The notes: generated by a model not told the origin, from the sequence alone. A stretch of DNA of 24,949 nt from JAKFVA01 sp046155225 (GCA_046155225.1 JBJXED010000132.1:1-24949), one strand, 5' to 3'; shown: positions 14,648 through 23,248, counted from the first letter of the stretch. Translations and numbers: made by a program.

Positions 14648-16975
14648 TTAAACCAGCTCAACCGGCATGCTGTTGCTGTTGCCGTCGTCTCCGTCCTGTT
14701 CATTCGGCCAGAACACATTGATGCAGGCACCGCCCCACTGGCTGGTTGAAAACCGCAGGTAGCCACGAATCATTTTGCTGCGTGCGTGCATCGAACGCAG
14801 GCCCATGCCGGGGTTGGCCTGGTTGTGGTCGGCGCTGCCAACGAAGCCGTCGCCGTTGTCTTCCACCGTCATCAGGCAGTAGCCCTGCTTTTCCTTCAGC
14901 AGCACCCGGATCAGGTTGGCATGGCCATGGCGCAGGGCATTGGTAATGGCTTCCTGGGCAATGCGGAACAAGTGGTTGGCCACCAGCGGGGGCACCTGGT
15001 CAAAGTCGCCTTCCATGTCAAATTCGCAGTCCAGGTCCTTGATGTGCTGCGTGTCCAGGCACAGCCGCTCCAGCGCCCGCCAAAAAGAGCCCGGCGTGCT
15101 GTCAACCGGCATCAGGCCGCGCGCCAAGCCGCGCGTCACCTCGGAAGCCGTCTGCACCTGGGTCAGCGTGCGCGCGAGGTCGCTGACCAGCGCCGGGTCT
15201 GCGCCGTGGCGCACCTTGATGTCGGCCAGCATCATCGAAATACCGGCCAGGTGCGAGCCCAGCGAGTCGTGCAGCTCGCGCGCGATGTGGGTCTGGTGCG
15301 TCTCGGACTCGGCCACCAGCAGCCGCTCATAGCGCTCCTGCGTGGCGCGGATTTCAACCTCCATCATGGCGCCTTCCGAGATGCGTGTGAGCGTGCACAG
15401 CAAGTGCGGCTGGCCGCTCCAGACAATCGACGACAAGCTCACCGTGGCCTGCACCGCCTCGCCGGTTCGGGTCTTGAGCTTGAGCCAGATCGGCGGCACG
15501 CTGACGCTTTCGCCGTACATCTGCATCAGCCGCTGCTGGGCAAACGCCAGGTCTTCCGCCGCAATCCAGTGCGCCAAGGGCACGCCGTGCAGCGCCGCCT
15601 CATCGGCATAGCCGAGCATCCGCAACGCCGAGGTATTGCAATACACCACCGCCTCGCGGTAGAGCACCAGCACACCCGGCTGCAGGTTGTCCAGGCAGGT
15701 CTTGAGCAGTAGCTGCTGCTGGGTTTGCACTTGCTGGCTGCGCACCTGTTCGGTGATGTTGCGCACCGTGCCGCGGTAGCCGGTGAATTGCCGGTCCACC
15801 GAATAACAGGGGTAGCCGCTGATGCTGAGCCACAGCTCGCCCGACGACGTGTTGCGGCAACAATGGAAATCACGCACCGAGCGCCGCGCCAGCATGTCAG
15901 CTTCCAGCTGACGCCAGTCGCTTTTATGCATGTCAAAGTCGGACACGGCTTGCCAAAAAAGCTGACCCACCTGCGGTAATTGCAATTCGCCCTCCGAGGC
16001 CTTGCGCGGAAAGTTCGAGACATCCGACAGGCGCAGCTGCGCGTCAAGCGTCCAAAAGCCGTCCACATGCAGGCTCATCATGAACTCCCGGTCCTGCTCC
16101 CCCAGCGAAAGAAAGAATTTTTCATAGCCATGCACAAAGGTTGGCAACAGCAGCAGGGCGAAATACGCCGCTGGGCCGGTATCCCCCTGCAGGGGGTAGA
16201 GCAGCACCACGCTGGAGACGGTGTGGCCGTCGGCCTTGAGGCAACGCAGCCGGGCTTGGCAGGGCTTGCCCGCCTCCAGCCCGCGGTTGATGATGGCCAC
16301 GCCGGGCTGCAAGTCGTCCAGCCCCAAAAAGTACGACAAGGGCCGCCCGTGGATATCCGCCGGGGCCATGCCGTAGACCCGCTCAAACTCGGCGTTGCTG
16401 GCCAGCACGCGGTAGCCCGCCTGGGCCGACACCAACAGCGCGCTGTAGTGGCAACTGCCCATCAGCCGGGCGAGCAGTTCGGGGTGCGAACGCGCCACCA
16501 GCGCGGCGCTGAGCACCACCGCGGTGGACTGCAAATAATTCAACTGGTGCGGCGTGAGTTGCCGCGGCACGGTGTCGAGCACGCACAGGCTGCCCACATT
16601 CGCCAGCGCAGGCCCCGCCTTGACGGGTGCCCCCGCATAAAACCGCAGGTGCGGCTGGCCCGTCACGTAGGGGTTGCCCGCCATGCGCGGGTCGGCCAGC
16701 ATGTCTTCCACCACCAAGAGGCCCTGGCCCGAAACAGTGTGTGCGCAAGGCGATGCTTCACGCGCCACCTCAGGCGGCATACCGCCCAGGCCTGCTTTGC
16801 GCCACTGGCGCTCGGCACCCATAAAACCCACCTGTGCAAACGGCGTTTTGCACACCCGCAATACGTTTTCGGTCGCCGCTTCAAACACCGCGTCGGTATC
16901 GGGATGGGGCAAGTTCAACCCGGACACAGCCACCAGACGCTCGGCTTCATTGACAGGGAAAGCGGCAAGAACCAT
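14648..16975 (-). CDS. cytoplasmic GAF/PAS sensor histidine kinase (NarL-partner type)
   Basis: Two-component sensor. There is no signal peptide or transmembrane segment, so it should sense an internal signal. An N-terminal GAF domain (about 20-165, with CAHTVSGQGLLVVEDMLADP) is followed by PAS-like domains at about 178-285, 300-410 and 425-535 (RGTVRNITEQV closes one of them). The HisKA_3 dimerisation helix has phosphoacceptor His569 in ARELHDSLGSHLAGI. The ATPase domain has the N box QEAITNALRHGHA, VEDNGDGF and GMGLRSMHARS. The length is 775. It is divergent from the response regulator gene with 150 bp between them, the usual layout for a cognate pair. It ends in an Asp/Asn-rich tail. The signal and targets are unknown. 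Confidence 0.92.
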   Translation of the reverse strand: MVLAAFPVNEAERLVAVSGLNLPHPDTDAVFEAATENVLRVCKTPFAQVGFMGAERQWRKAGLGGMPPEVAREASPCAHTVSGQGLLVVEDMLADPRMAGNPYVTGQPHLRFYAGAPVKAGPALANVGSLCVLDTVPRQLTPHQLNYLQSTAVVLSAALVARSHPELLARLMGSCHYSALLVSAQAGYRVLASNAEFERVYGMAPADIHGRPLSYFLGLDDLQPGVAIINRGLEAGKPCQARLRCLKADGHTVSSVVLLYPLQGDTGPAAYFALLLLPTFVHGYEKFFLSLGEQDREFMMSLHVDGFWTLDAQLRLSDVSNFPRKASEGELQLPQVGQLFWQAVSDFDMHKSDWRQLEADMLARRSVRDFHCCRNTSSGELWLSISGYPCYSVDRQFTGYRGTVRNITEQVRSQQVQTQQQLLLKTCLDNLQPGVLVLYREAVVYCNTSALRMLGYADEAALHGVPLAHWIAAEDLAFAQQRLMQMYGESVSVPPIWLKLKTRTGEAVQATVSLSSIVWSGQPHLLCTLTRISEGAMMEVEIRATQERYERLLVAESETHQTHIARELHDSLGSHLAGISMMLADIKVRHGADPALVSDLARTLTQVQTASEVTRGLARGLMPVDSTPGSFWRALERLCLDTQHIKDLDCEFDMEGDFDQVPPLVANHLFRIAQEAITNALRHGHANLIRVLLKEKQGYCLMTVEDNGDGFVGSADHNQANPGMGLRSMHARSKMIRGYLRFSTSQWGGACINVFWPNEQDGDDGNSNSMPVELV

Positions 16976-17125
16976 GCAAGAAAAACTCCATGAACAAGCC
17001 CAAGACGGGCCGCAGGGCTATGTAGAAGCTGCCTGGACGCCGGGACCCATCACCTGTCAAATTGACCGATCAAAACGCCTGCACCGCAGCGCAATACGGC
17101 ACACTTGTAACACTTTTTATATTCA

Positions 17126-17800
17126 ATGCACCGCATGAACACCTCGCCCGCTCCCCGCGCCGATATCCAGACCATTTTCATCATCGATGACCACGACATC
17201 GTGCGCTTCGGTCTGGCGACGCTGCTCAAGAGTTGCGAACAATTCAAGGTTGCGGGTACAGCCTCACAACTCGGGCTCGGAGTGCAAGCGATTGCTGACC
17301 TCAAGCCGGATTTGGTCATCAGCAACATGTCGATGAACGACTCCAAGGGCCTGGACACCGTCCGTGCGGTGGTGCATGCGCAGCAAGGGCGCAAAGTGCT
17401 CATCATCTCCATGCACGACGAGTTGATCTACGCCGAGCAAGTCATTGCGCTGGGCGCACACGGCTACTTGATGAAAGAGAGCGCGCAGGCGCATGTCATC
17501 GGCGCGAGCCTGGCCGTGCTGGGCGGCGACACCTGGGTCAGCCAGAAGGTCAGCACCCACTTGCTCAACCGCATCATGAAGCGTTCGCGCCACGAACCCG
17601 GCCTGGCCTCAGGCAGCCCCTTGTCGGTGCGCGAAGTGGAAGTGTTCGAGAAAATTGGCATGGGCAAAACCACCAAGGAAATTGCCTTTGACCTCCACCT
17701 CAGCCCGCGCACGGTGGACATCCACCGCGCCAACATCAAACGCAAACTTGGCCTGAAGAGCGGTGCCGAAGTCGTGGCTTTTGCGGTTTCCAGGACTTGA
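17126..17800 (+). CDS. LuxR/NarL-family response regulator with Asn at the phosphoacceptor site
   Basis: DNA-binding regulator with an N-terminal receiver domain (about 15-130) and a C-terminal LuxR-type helix-turn-helix (about 164-222, LSVREVEVFEKIGMGKTTKEI then LSPRTVDIHRANIKRKL). The acidic pair Asp21/Asp22, Ser95 and Lys117 of the receiver are kept, but the residue expected to be the phosphorylated Asp is Asn67 (codon AAC at 17324-17326) in PDLVISNMSM. Phosphorylation by the adjacent kinase is therefore doubtful. Two ATGs are possible, 17126 and 17135; the second removes three residues only. It is likely regulated with, or by, the divergent kinase gene. Function unknown. Confidence 0.92.
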   Translation: MHRMNTSPAPRADIQTIFIIDDHDIVRFGLATLLKSCEQFKVAGTASQLGLGVQAIADLKPDLVISNMSMNDSKGLDTVRAVVHAQQGRKVLIISMHDELIYAEQVIALGAHGYLMKESAQAHVIGASLAVLGGDTWVSQKVSTHLLNRIMKRSRHEPGLASGSPLSVREVEVFEKIGMGKTTKEIAFDLHLSPRTVDIHRANIKRKLGLKSGAEVVAFAVSRT

Positions 17801-17813
17801 CTGAGGGCCTGGC

Positions 17814-17881
17814 CTTGCTATTTATTTGATAGATGTCAAGGCAGTATTTACCTTGGCTACAAGCCAATAGCGTATAAAAAT
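17814..17881 (+). repeat. AT-rich dispersed repeat, copy G
   Basis: Contains TTGCTATTTATTTGATAG, then GGCAGTATTTACCTTGGCTA (17840-17859), then AAGCCAATAG. It shares 21 identical bases with copy F. It lies between the convergent response regulator and ompA-like genes. Confidence 0.75.
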
Positions 17882-17925
17882 CTCTCCCCAAGGCCGCCAG
17901 CCCGCCCTAGCATGGCGCCTGGGGC
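17876..17925 (-). terminator. probable terminator of the OmpA-family gene
   Basis: On the minus strand, CCCCAGGCGCC shortly after the stop codon can pair, with one or two bulges, with GGCGGCCTTGGGG further on. This is followed by AGAGATTTTT. A GC-rich stem followed by a T-run fits an intrinsic terminator, although the stem is imperfect. Confidence 0.4.
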
Positions 17926-19113
17926 TTAACGCGTGCCGCTGACTTCCACTTCCACGCGGCGGTCTGGCTGCAGGCAGGCGATCAGTGCCGGAGTCGGCTT
18001 GCTGCCCTTGCAGTCACCCGGCTGGGTGACCGGGTTGGCACCGTTGACGCCGCGTGACGAAATCTTGCCCGCAGGGATGCCCGCCGACTGCACCAGGTAG
18101 GCGCTGACCGCATCGGCGCGCCGCGCCGAGAGTGCGAGGTTGTAGGCATTGCTGCCAATGCGGTCGGTGTGGCCGGTGACGCGAACCGCGTCGTATTGCG
18201 CGCCGCGCAGGTCGGCCGCCAGCTTGTCCAGCGCCAGCCGGCCTTCAGGCTTGAGGACGGCCTTGTCAAAGTCAAACAGCGAGTCGGCCGACAGGTTGAT
18301 GCGCAGCGGCGGCGCAGGCACAGGCACAGGCGCCGGTATCACCACCGCCACAGGTGCCGGGGCCGGTGCTGGCGGCGGCTGCACCACGGGCGCTGGCGCA
18401 GCCCGCGGCACCGGGGCCGGCACCGGTGTGTAGGCCACGGGGGGCGGCGACGCCTTGGTGCCAAAGCGGTACACCAGGCCCACCGACAGCAGGTCTACAT
18501 GCCCGCGGTTGCCTACCGCGTCCTTCAGGCGGTAGCGCTCGGCCTCGGCGCGCACCGACAACGCATCGGTCAACGCATAAGACAGGCCCAGGCCAACCTT
18601 GTAATCGGTGCTGCGCTCGCTCGGGTTGGCGTTAGCATACGGCAGCAGGACGGCCCCGCTGGCCGCAAACGCGCCCTTGACATGCGCCTGGTGCACGCCG
18701 ACGCGCCCCAGCACAGAAAACCGCTCGGAAAGCGGCAGCGTGCCGACCAGGTCCAGGTTCAGGCCGCGCATCTTGATCTCGCCTTGCAGATTGCCCGCTG
18801 GCAGCGTGGTGGCGTTGTAGCCAAAGTTGCCCAGGTCGTAGTAGCCCGCCTCAATGCCGATGTTGCGGCTGAACTGGTAGCCGCCAAACAGCTTGTAGCC
18901 GGTGTCACGGTCCTGGTTGCTGATGTTGCTGGTGGCCAGGCCCTGGCTTGCCAGGCCATTGACGATGCGCGCATCGTCAATGCTGGCGGCCGAGCGGCCC
19001 ACCGAGCCACCCCCGTACCAGCCTTCGTCCTCTGCGGCATGTAGGGGCGTTGTAGCCAGCAAGGCCAGCAGGGTTGTGATGGCAACGCTGAGGGAAGTTT
19101 TTTTAAGGTTCAT
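17926..19113 (-). CDS. OmpA-family outer membrane protein
   Basis: Structural outer-membrane protein that holds peptidoglycan. The start at 19113 is chosen for the signal peptide (MNLKKTSLSVAITTLLALLA, cleavage near LHA at residue 26) and the GGAG ribosome-binding site 8 bp upstream; the frame is open 7 codons further. Residues about 30-218 form the beta-barrel (GWYGGGSVGRS at the start, SVGLVYRFG at the end). A Pro/Ala/Val linker (about 222-270) leads to the C-terminal OmpA domain (about 275-393) with VTGHTDRIGSNAYNLALSA and RRVEVEV. Two Cys residues near the end (368 and 380) may pair. The length of 395 is normal for two-domain members. It follows the DUF3494 lipoprotein gene by 24 bp, so the two are probably co-transcribed. 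Confidence 0.93.
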   Translation of the reverse strand: MNLKKTSLSVAITTLLALLATTPLHAAEDEGWYGGGSVGRSAASIDDARIVNGLASQGLATSNISNQDRDTGYKLFGGYQFSRNIGIEAGYYDLGNFGYNATTLPAGNLQGEIKMRGLNLDLVGTLPLSERFSVLGRVGVHQAHVKGAFAASGAVLLPYANANPSERSTDYKVGLGLSYALTDALSVRAEAERYRLKDAVGNRGHVDLLSVGLVYRFGTKASPPPVAYTPVPAPVPRAAPAPVVQPPPAPAPAPVAVVIPAPVPVPAPPLRINLSADSLFDFDKAVLKPEGRLALDKLAADLRGAQYDAVRVTGHTDRIGSNAYNLALSARRADAVSAYLVQSAGIPAGKISSRGVNGANPVTQPGDCKGSKPTPALIACLQPDRRVEVEVSGTR

Positions 19114-19137
19114 GAGAGTCTCCGTTAAGCACACGGG

Positions 19138-21138
19138 TTAAGGGGCAGGTACGGTGATGACGGTGTTGACCATGGTGACCGAAGCCCCCAGCGAGAGCAC
19201 CCGTCCGTTGATGATGGTCAGCGCCGCAGCGCCGGCGGTGGAAATTTCCGCGCCATCCTGCGAAATGATGGTGCCCTGGAAGGTGCCGCCGCCGCCTGCG
19301 TTCAGGGTGGCGGCCGAGCCGACCTGCCAGAACACGTTTCGGGCCTGCGCGCCGTTGACCAGGGTCACGCTGCTGGGGAACGCCGCGCCCGGGCCGCCCA
19401 CCGTAAGCGACGACGCCATCTGGAAGACCCAGGTGGCATTGGCATTGCCCTGCGCGTCCAGCGTCAGGTTGCCGCCCTGGATGCGGAAGGTGCCCGCCGC
19501 CGAGGTATAGACGCCCGGTGCCAGCACCAGGTTGGCCAGGTTGCCTGCGCCGGGGTCTGGGCCGCCAGCACGCGCCACCAGCGCGTTGTAGGCGGCCAGC
19601 GCATCCGCACGGGCCAGTCTCGCCACTTCAGCGGTGACCAGCGTGCCTTCCGAAGGGCAGCCCACCGTAGGCGGCGGCGCGGCGGTGAAGATCAGTCCAT
19701 TGACCGTGCCCATGTCCAGCGGCGTCTCGGTGTAGGTGCAGCCGGGACCGGCGTCGTGGAAACCTGTCACCAGGGTGGACGCTGCGGTGGTGCCAATGTC
19801 ACCATTGATGACGGTGTTCAAACCGCGGCTGGTTATGCCGGCCGAGCCACCAAAAACGCCAAAGGTGCTGGCGCTGCCCAGTGCCGGTGCCAGCGGTATG
19901 CCTGCAGCCGCGCAATTGACAGCGGTGAAGGTCCAGGTGAAATCGCTCGCCATGATGTTGCCGGGCAATGCCAGGTCACGCACGCCGGTGGCACCGCCCC
20001 GCAGCCTGGCCTGGTAGGTCACGCCCGCCATCAGCGGTGCCAGCGGCGTGAAGGTGGCGATACGGCCGGTAGCCGCGTCATACACCACCGAAGCCGCCAC
20101 CAGCGGCACCCGGCCGGGGGCCGGGCCGGTCACGCTGAAAATATCGGCATTGATGCGCGCCGGGTCCATGCGCAGGCCGGACGGCACGTCAAAGGTCGCG
20201 TTGACCGAGGCGTCGGTGCAGACGTTGTTGGCGTTGGCGGCCGGGCTGGTGCTGCGCACCGACACATTGCCCACGGGCGCAGCGGCCGAAGCGGCGGCGG
20301 TAACAAAAGTCCAGACATAGTTGCTGGGCGCGGGCAGCGGGGCCTGGTTGCCCGCCAGCGCATTGCCGGCCAGGTCAGTGGCCTGCAATGTGATGGTGGC
20401 GGTGTAGGTCTGGCTTGCCAGCAGCGTGCCATGCGAAAACACCGCGCTGCGGTTGCCCACCACGTAAGTCACGGTGCCGGGCGGCGAGGTGCAGGGTGCG
20501 GCGCAGGTCACCAGGAAGCTGCTGGAGCTGATGCTGGCCGGGGCCATGGCTTCGGTGAAAACGACACTGATGGCGCTGTTCACCGGCACCCCCGTGGACG
20601 GACCTGGCACCGAGGTGGCGGGTACCGTGAAATCAACCCGTGGGCGTGTGACGTCCGCCACCGCACCGGTGGAGAAAGTCCACACAAATGGGCTGACCAT
20701 GGACAGGTTGGTCGCCAGGCTGCGCGCGCCCGCAATCGTGGCGGTGTAGCTGGTGAGCGCGGTCAGCGTGCTGCCGGGCGTGAGCGTCAGCGTCGCCAGG
20801 CGGTTGGCGGCGTTCAGCGTCACGTTGCCGGCAGGGGCCACGCAAGGGGCCGCGCAACTGAGCACAAAACTCGAAGAGCCGGCAATCGGTGCCACGGGTT
20901 CGCTGAATTCCGCCGTCAGCAGCGTAGTGTTCAGCGCCACCCCGGTGGAGCGGTTGGCCGGGGCCACGGCCGTGACCGTGGGGGGCGCGGCAGCCACGGG
21001 CGTGCTGTCAAAGCCCAGGATCGGGTCGCGCCCGCCGCCGCCGCTGCCGCCGCAAGCGGCCAGCGCGCTTGCCAGCGTCACGGCCAGCAGCCATCTGACC
21101 CATACGCGGGGACCCGCAGGGAACTTCGGTGTATTCAT
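19138..21138 (-). CDS. lipoprotein with three Ig-like domains and a DUF3494 (ice-binding-like) domain
   Basis: Predicted surface or outer-membrane lipoprotein. A signal with lipobox LAAC places the lipidated Cys at residue 29, followed by a Gly/Ser linker. Three Ig-like domains of the Big_5/SbsA type follow at about 50-157, 168-280 and 290-406; each has a pattern like STGVALNTTLLTAEFSEPV and ends in FVWTF, YVWTF or FTWTF. Residues about 420-663 form the DUF3494 domain (FGVFGGSAGITSRG, INGDIGTT, LAPGVYTSAAGTFRI, ATWVFQMASSLTV, FQGTIIS), the fold of known bacterial ice-binding proteins. DUF3494 also occurs in adhesins, so ice binding is an inference. The length is 666. A GGGGGAG stretch lies upstream, 15 bp from the ATG, farther than usual. 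Confidence 0.88.
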   Translation of the reverse strand: MNTPKFPAGPRVWVRWLLAVTLASALAACGGSGGGGRDPILGFDSTPVAAAPPTVTAVAPANRSTGVALNTTLLTAEFSEPVAPIAGSSSFVLSCAAPCVAPAGNVTLNAANRLATLTLTPGSTLTALTSYTATIAGARSLATNLSMVSPFVWTFSTGAVADVTRPRVDFTVPATSVPGPSTGVPVNSAISVVFTEAMAPASISSSSFLVTCAAPCTSPPGTVTYVVGNRSAVFSHGTLLASQTYTATITLQATDLAGNALAGNQAPLPAPSNYVWTFVTAAASAAAPVGNVSVRSTSPAANANNVCTDASVNATFDVPSGLRMDPARINADIFSVTGPAPGRVPLVAASVVYDAATGRIATFTPLAPLMAGVTYQARLRGGATGVRDLALPGNIMASDFTWTFTAVNCAAAGIPLAPALGSASTFGVFGGSAGITSRGLNTVINGDIGTTAASTLVTGFHDAGPGCTYTETPLDMGTVNGLIFTAAPPPTVGCPSEGTLVTAEVARLARADALAAYNALVARAGGPDPGAGNLANLVLAPGVYTSAAGTFRIQGGNLTLDAQGNANATWVFQMASSLTVGGPGAAFPSSVTLVNGAQARNVFWQVGSAATLNAGGGGTFQGTIISQDGAEISTAGAAALTIINGRVLSLGASVTMVNTVITVPAP

Positions 21139-21287
21139 GGTGTGTCGCCGGTTGTCTCCCCCGACACGAACACAAGGCCAAGTGCTGGCGGAATGCGATC
21201 AGAAGATGCGGCAAGTGTGTGCCGCGCTGACCCCAATGAGCGCAAGGGTTTGAGGCGTCTGTGAGTAGGACAACAGGACGCGGGGAA

Positions 21288-21350
21288 GAAAAATCATAGC
21301 GCCACAGGCAATTAGCGCCTTGGCTATAGGCTGATTTAGTCTAAAAATTC
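21288..21350 (+). repeat. AT-rich dispersed repeat, copy H (divergent)
   Basis: Contains AATCATAGCGCCACAGGCAA, then GCGCCTTGGCTATAGGCTGA and a T/A-rich end. The CCTTGGCTA core and the AGGC box are shared with copies F, G and I, but the first stem is reduced. Confidence 0.5.
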
Positions 21351-21505
21351 AGCGAAATGGACTGTTTTGAGCTTGCGCGGGCGAGATTTCCAGGCCCTGG
21401 CTTGCCGAGCGCTTCGGCAGCTTTACGCTGAAACGAAACCAACCCGCCATTCGGCTCCATCAATCGGCTTAGCCAATCGGCCATCACCTCGTCAAAAACC
21501 TCCAA

Positions 21506-21570
21506 GTTTGCTATTCATTCAATAGCTATACCGGCAATAAAAACGCTGGAAATAGGCCAAAAACACATAA
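21506..21570 (+). repeat. AT-rich dispersed repeat, copy I
   Basis: Contains TTTGCTATTCATTCAATAGC, then TACCGGCAATAAAAACGCTG and AAATAGGCC with A-rich sequence after. The order of modules matches copies F and G (CTATT..ATT..ATAG stem, CCGGCA box, TGG box, GCC box). Confidence 0.65.
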
Positions 21571-21686
21571 AAAACACCCTCACGAACCCCAAAAACCCAC
21601 CCGGGCCTCCTGCCCCGCCAACCAAGCTGCCAGCTCAGCGGCTCCGGTTGCCCGATTGCCCTGGCCAACTGGCCTCAACCGCCCGC

Positions 21687-22409
21687 CTACCGCCCCGGCC
21701 CCGACCCCACCGCAGCAGCCGCCTGCACCGCCGGGGCCGGACATGCCTGCAGTGGCTTGCCCGCCAGCAACGCGCCCAGCGCCTCCAGCTTGGCACGCGA
21801 CCCCTCGGCGGCTTGCGGCAGCTTCAGGCGGTAGCCGGCGGCGGGGGCGCGCTCTTGCACCACTTTGGCGGTGCGCACGCCTTTTGTGCTGAGCGCGGCC
21901 AGTGCGGCGTCAGCGGCGGCCAGGCTGTCATAGCCGCCGAGCGAGAGGCCGGGGGCCAGGCTGGGCAGCGCCACTTCGGTAAAGGGCACAGCGATCTCGC
22001 GCAGCTCGGCGCGTTTTTTCTCCAGCAGCGGGGCCGACGCGTATTTGCCCATGTAGATGATCCAGCGGCCGGCCAGCGGCGCGGGCTCCAGGCTCCAGCT
22101 GCCGGTGGACAGCGCGGCGCTGAGGGCGGGGCGCAGCGCGCGGGCCTGCGCCTCGTCAAACACGCCCGCCTGCAAACAGGTGGCGGCGGGGGCAAGGGCG
22201 GCGCGGGCACGGGCGGCGGCGGAGGCCTCCAGCGCCTTGGCCTCGGCAGCGCTGAGCACGCGCAAGCTGCCGGGCTGGATTTGCTGCGCCAGGCGCTGGC
22301 CCTCGCCCTGCTCCAGCGGGGCCAGGCGCAGGCCGCGCAAATAGCCCTGCGACCAGGCGAAGTACGCGCCGTTGGCAAGCACCAGCAGTAAAACCAAGAG
22401 GCGCAGCAT
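21687..22409 (-). CDS. membrane-anchored SPOR-like protein
   Basis: Probably a single-pass inner-membrane protein with a periplasmic domain. An N-terminal hydrophobic helix (residues 1-19, LRLLVLLLVLANGAYFAW) is followed by an Ala-rich region and a domain at about 75-215. That domain has WIIYMGKYAS and later GGYDSLAAADAALAALSTKGVRTAKVV, which resembles a SPOR fold (peptidoglycan-binding in cell division proteins). The similarity is modest and I would not claim denuded-glycan binding. The length is 240. The ATG is only 2 bp after the birA stop, so the two genes form an operon. Confidence 0.75.
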   Translation of the reverse strand: MLRLLVLLLVLANGAYFAWSQGYLRGLRLAPLEQGEGQRLAQQIQPGSLRVLSAAEAKALEASAAARARAALAPAATCLQAGVFDEAQARALRPALSAALSTGSWSLEPAPLAGRWIIYMGKYASAPLLEKKRAELREIAVPFTEVALPSLAPGLSLGGYDSLAAADAALAALSTKGVRTAKVVQERAPAAGYRLKLPQAAEGSRAKLEALGALLAGKPLQACPAPAVQAAAAVGSGPGR

Positions 22410-22411
22410 GG

Positions 22412-23248
22412 CTAGGATAGGTTGGAAGGGTTTGACGGGGGCTGCACGCTGACCTCGGCGCTCGACACCCGGTGCAGCCCGCTCGCAGTATGCACCGTCA
22501 GCGCGCCGGTCTCGCTCACGCCCAGCGCCGTGCCGCGGCTGCCGTCGCTGAGGTGAACGCTGCGGTCCAGCAGCGCGTCGCGGGCATGAAAGCGCGCCTG
22601 GAAGGGCGCAAAGCCGTGCACCTCAAACGCCAGCACCGTCTGCACCAGCGGCAGCGCCATCTGCGCCAGCGTACCCGGCGCGTCCGGCGCAGCAAGGGGC
22701 TGCCACTCGCCCAGCCAGGCGGCGGGGGTGCGCAGGCCTTCGGCGCTGACCGCTGCTGCGCTGAGGTTGATGCCCACGCCGATCACGGCATAGCGCTGGC
22801 CCGCCTGCGGCCCGCTTTCGCACGGCGCCGTTTCAATCAGCACGCCGCCCCACTTGCGCTGCTGGTAGAGCAAATCGTTCGGCCATTTGAGCTGCACGCC
22901 GCAGCGCCGGCCGGGGTCCAGGCTGTCGGCCAGGCTCACCCCGACCGCCAGTGACAGGCCCGACCAGTCGGCCGGCGCAAGCGGCAGGCCGAGCGAGAAG
23001 GTCAGGCTGTCCAGCAAGGCGGGTGCGCCCGCAGCGCCGTCTGTTCTGGCGCTGTGCCAGCTTCGTCCCAGGCGGCCCCGGCCCTGGGTTTGCTGCTCGG
23101 CCACCAGCAGGATGGGCGATACGTCGCCCGCCTTGGCGCGGCGCATCAGCTCGCTGTTGGTCGAATCCAGCTGCGGCAGCACCTCCACAGTAAAGCCCGG
23201 CAGGTGCGGCGCAATGGCCTCCCAGAGGGTTTCACCGTGCCAGTTCAT
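22412..23248 (-). CDS. birA: biotin--[acetyl-CoA-carboxylase] ligase, without DNA-binding domain
   Basis: Activates biotin with ATP and attaches it to the carrier protein of acetyl-CoA carboxylase and related enzymes. The ATP-binding loop GRGRLGRSWHS is at residues 56-66, KWPNDLL is at 121-127, and KWGGVLIE follows at 132. The 278-residue protein begins directly with the catalytic domain, so it lacks the N-terminal helix-turn-helix of E. coli BirA and should not be a repressor. The start at 23248 is fixed by a TGATG overlap with the upstream SET gene; the frame open upstream runs antisense-like through that gene. Confidence 0.95.
   Translation of the reverse strand: MNWHGETLWEAIAPHLPGFTVEVLPQLDSTNSELMRRAKAGDVSPILLVAEQQTQGRGRLGRSWHSARTDGAAGAPALLDSLTFSLGLPLAPADWSGLSLAVGVSLADSLDPGRRCGVQLKWPNDLLYQQRKWGGVLIETAPCESGPQAGQRYAVIGVGINLSAAAVSAEGLRTPAAWLGEWQPLAAPDAPGTLAQMALPLVQTVLAFEVHGFAPFQARFHARDALLDRSVHLSDGSRGTALGVSETGALTVHTASGLHRVSSAEVSVQPPSNPSNLS

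Larger units (their letters stand above)
21139..21686. other. 548-bp non-coding region with two repeat copies
   Basis: No convincing reading frame was found on either strand. It must hold the promoter of the DUF3494-ompA operon (minus strand, toward 21139) and the end of the SPOR-like gene transcript. Two copies of the AT-rich dispersed repeat (H and I) lie inside. I see no clear -35/-10 pair, tRNA or terminator hairpin. Confidence 0.5.

Noticed and set aside
14786..16993. Two long plus-strand open frames opposite the histidine kinase
   Set aside because: They have His/Arg/Gln-rich shadow composition and show no motif, while the minus-strand frame has complete kinase motifs.
17041..17125. 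A TTGACC and a TATATT sequence before the response regulator as promoter boxes
   Set aside because: The spacing is wrong for a -35/-10 pair and the second box is too close to the start codon.
18300..18440. Pro/Ala repeat DNA in the OmpA-family gene as a microsatellite
   Set aside because: It is the usual low-complexity linker between barrel and peptidoglycan-binding domain, with varied codons.
19756..21264. A 502-codon open frame on the plus strand
   Set aside because: It lies fully antisense to the DUF3494 gene, is rich in Gly, Arg and His as expected from a shadow of GC-rich codons, and has no recognisable domain.
21351..21505. Possible RNA gene in the long spacer
   Set aside because: No tRNA cloverleaf, CCA end or strong stem could be found by eye.
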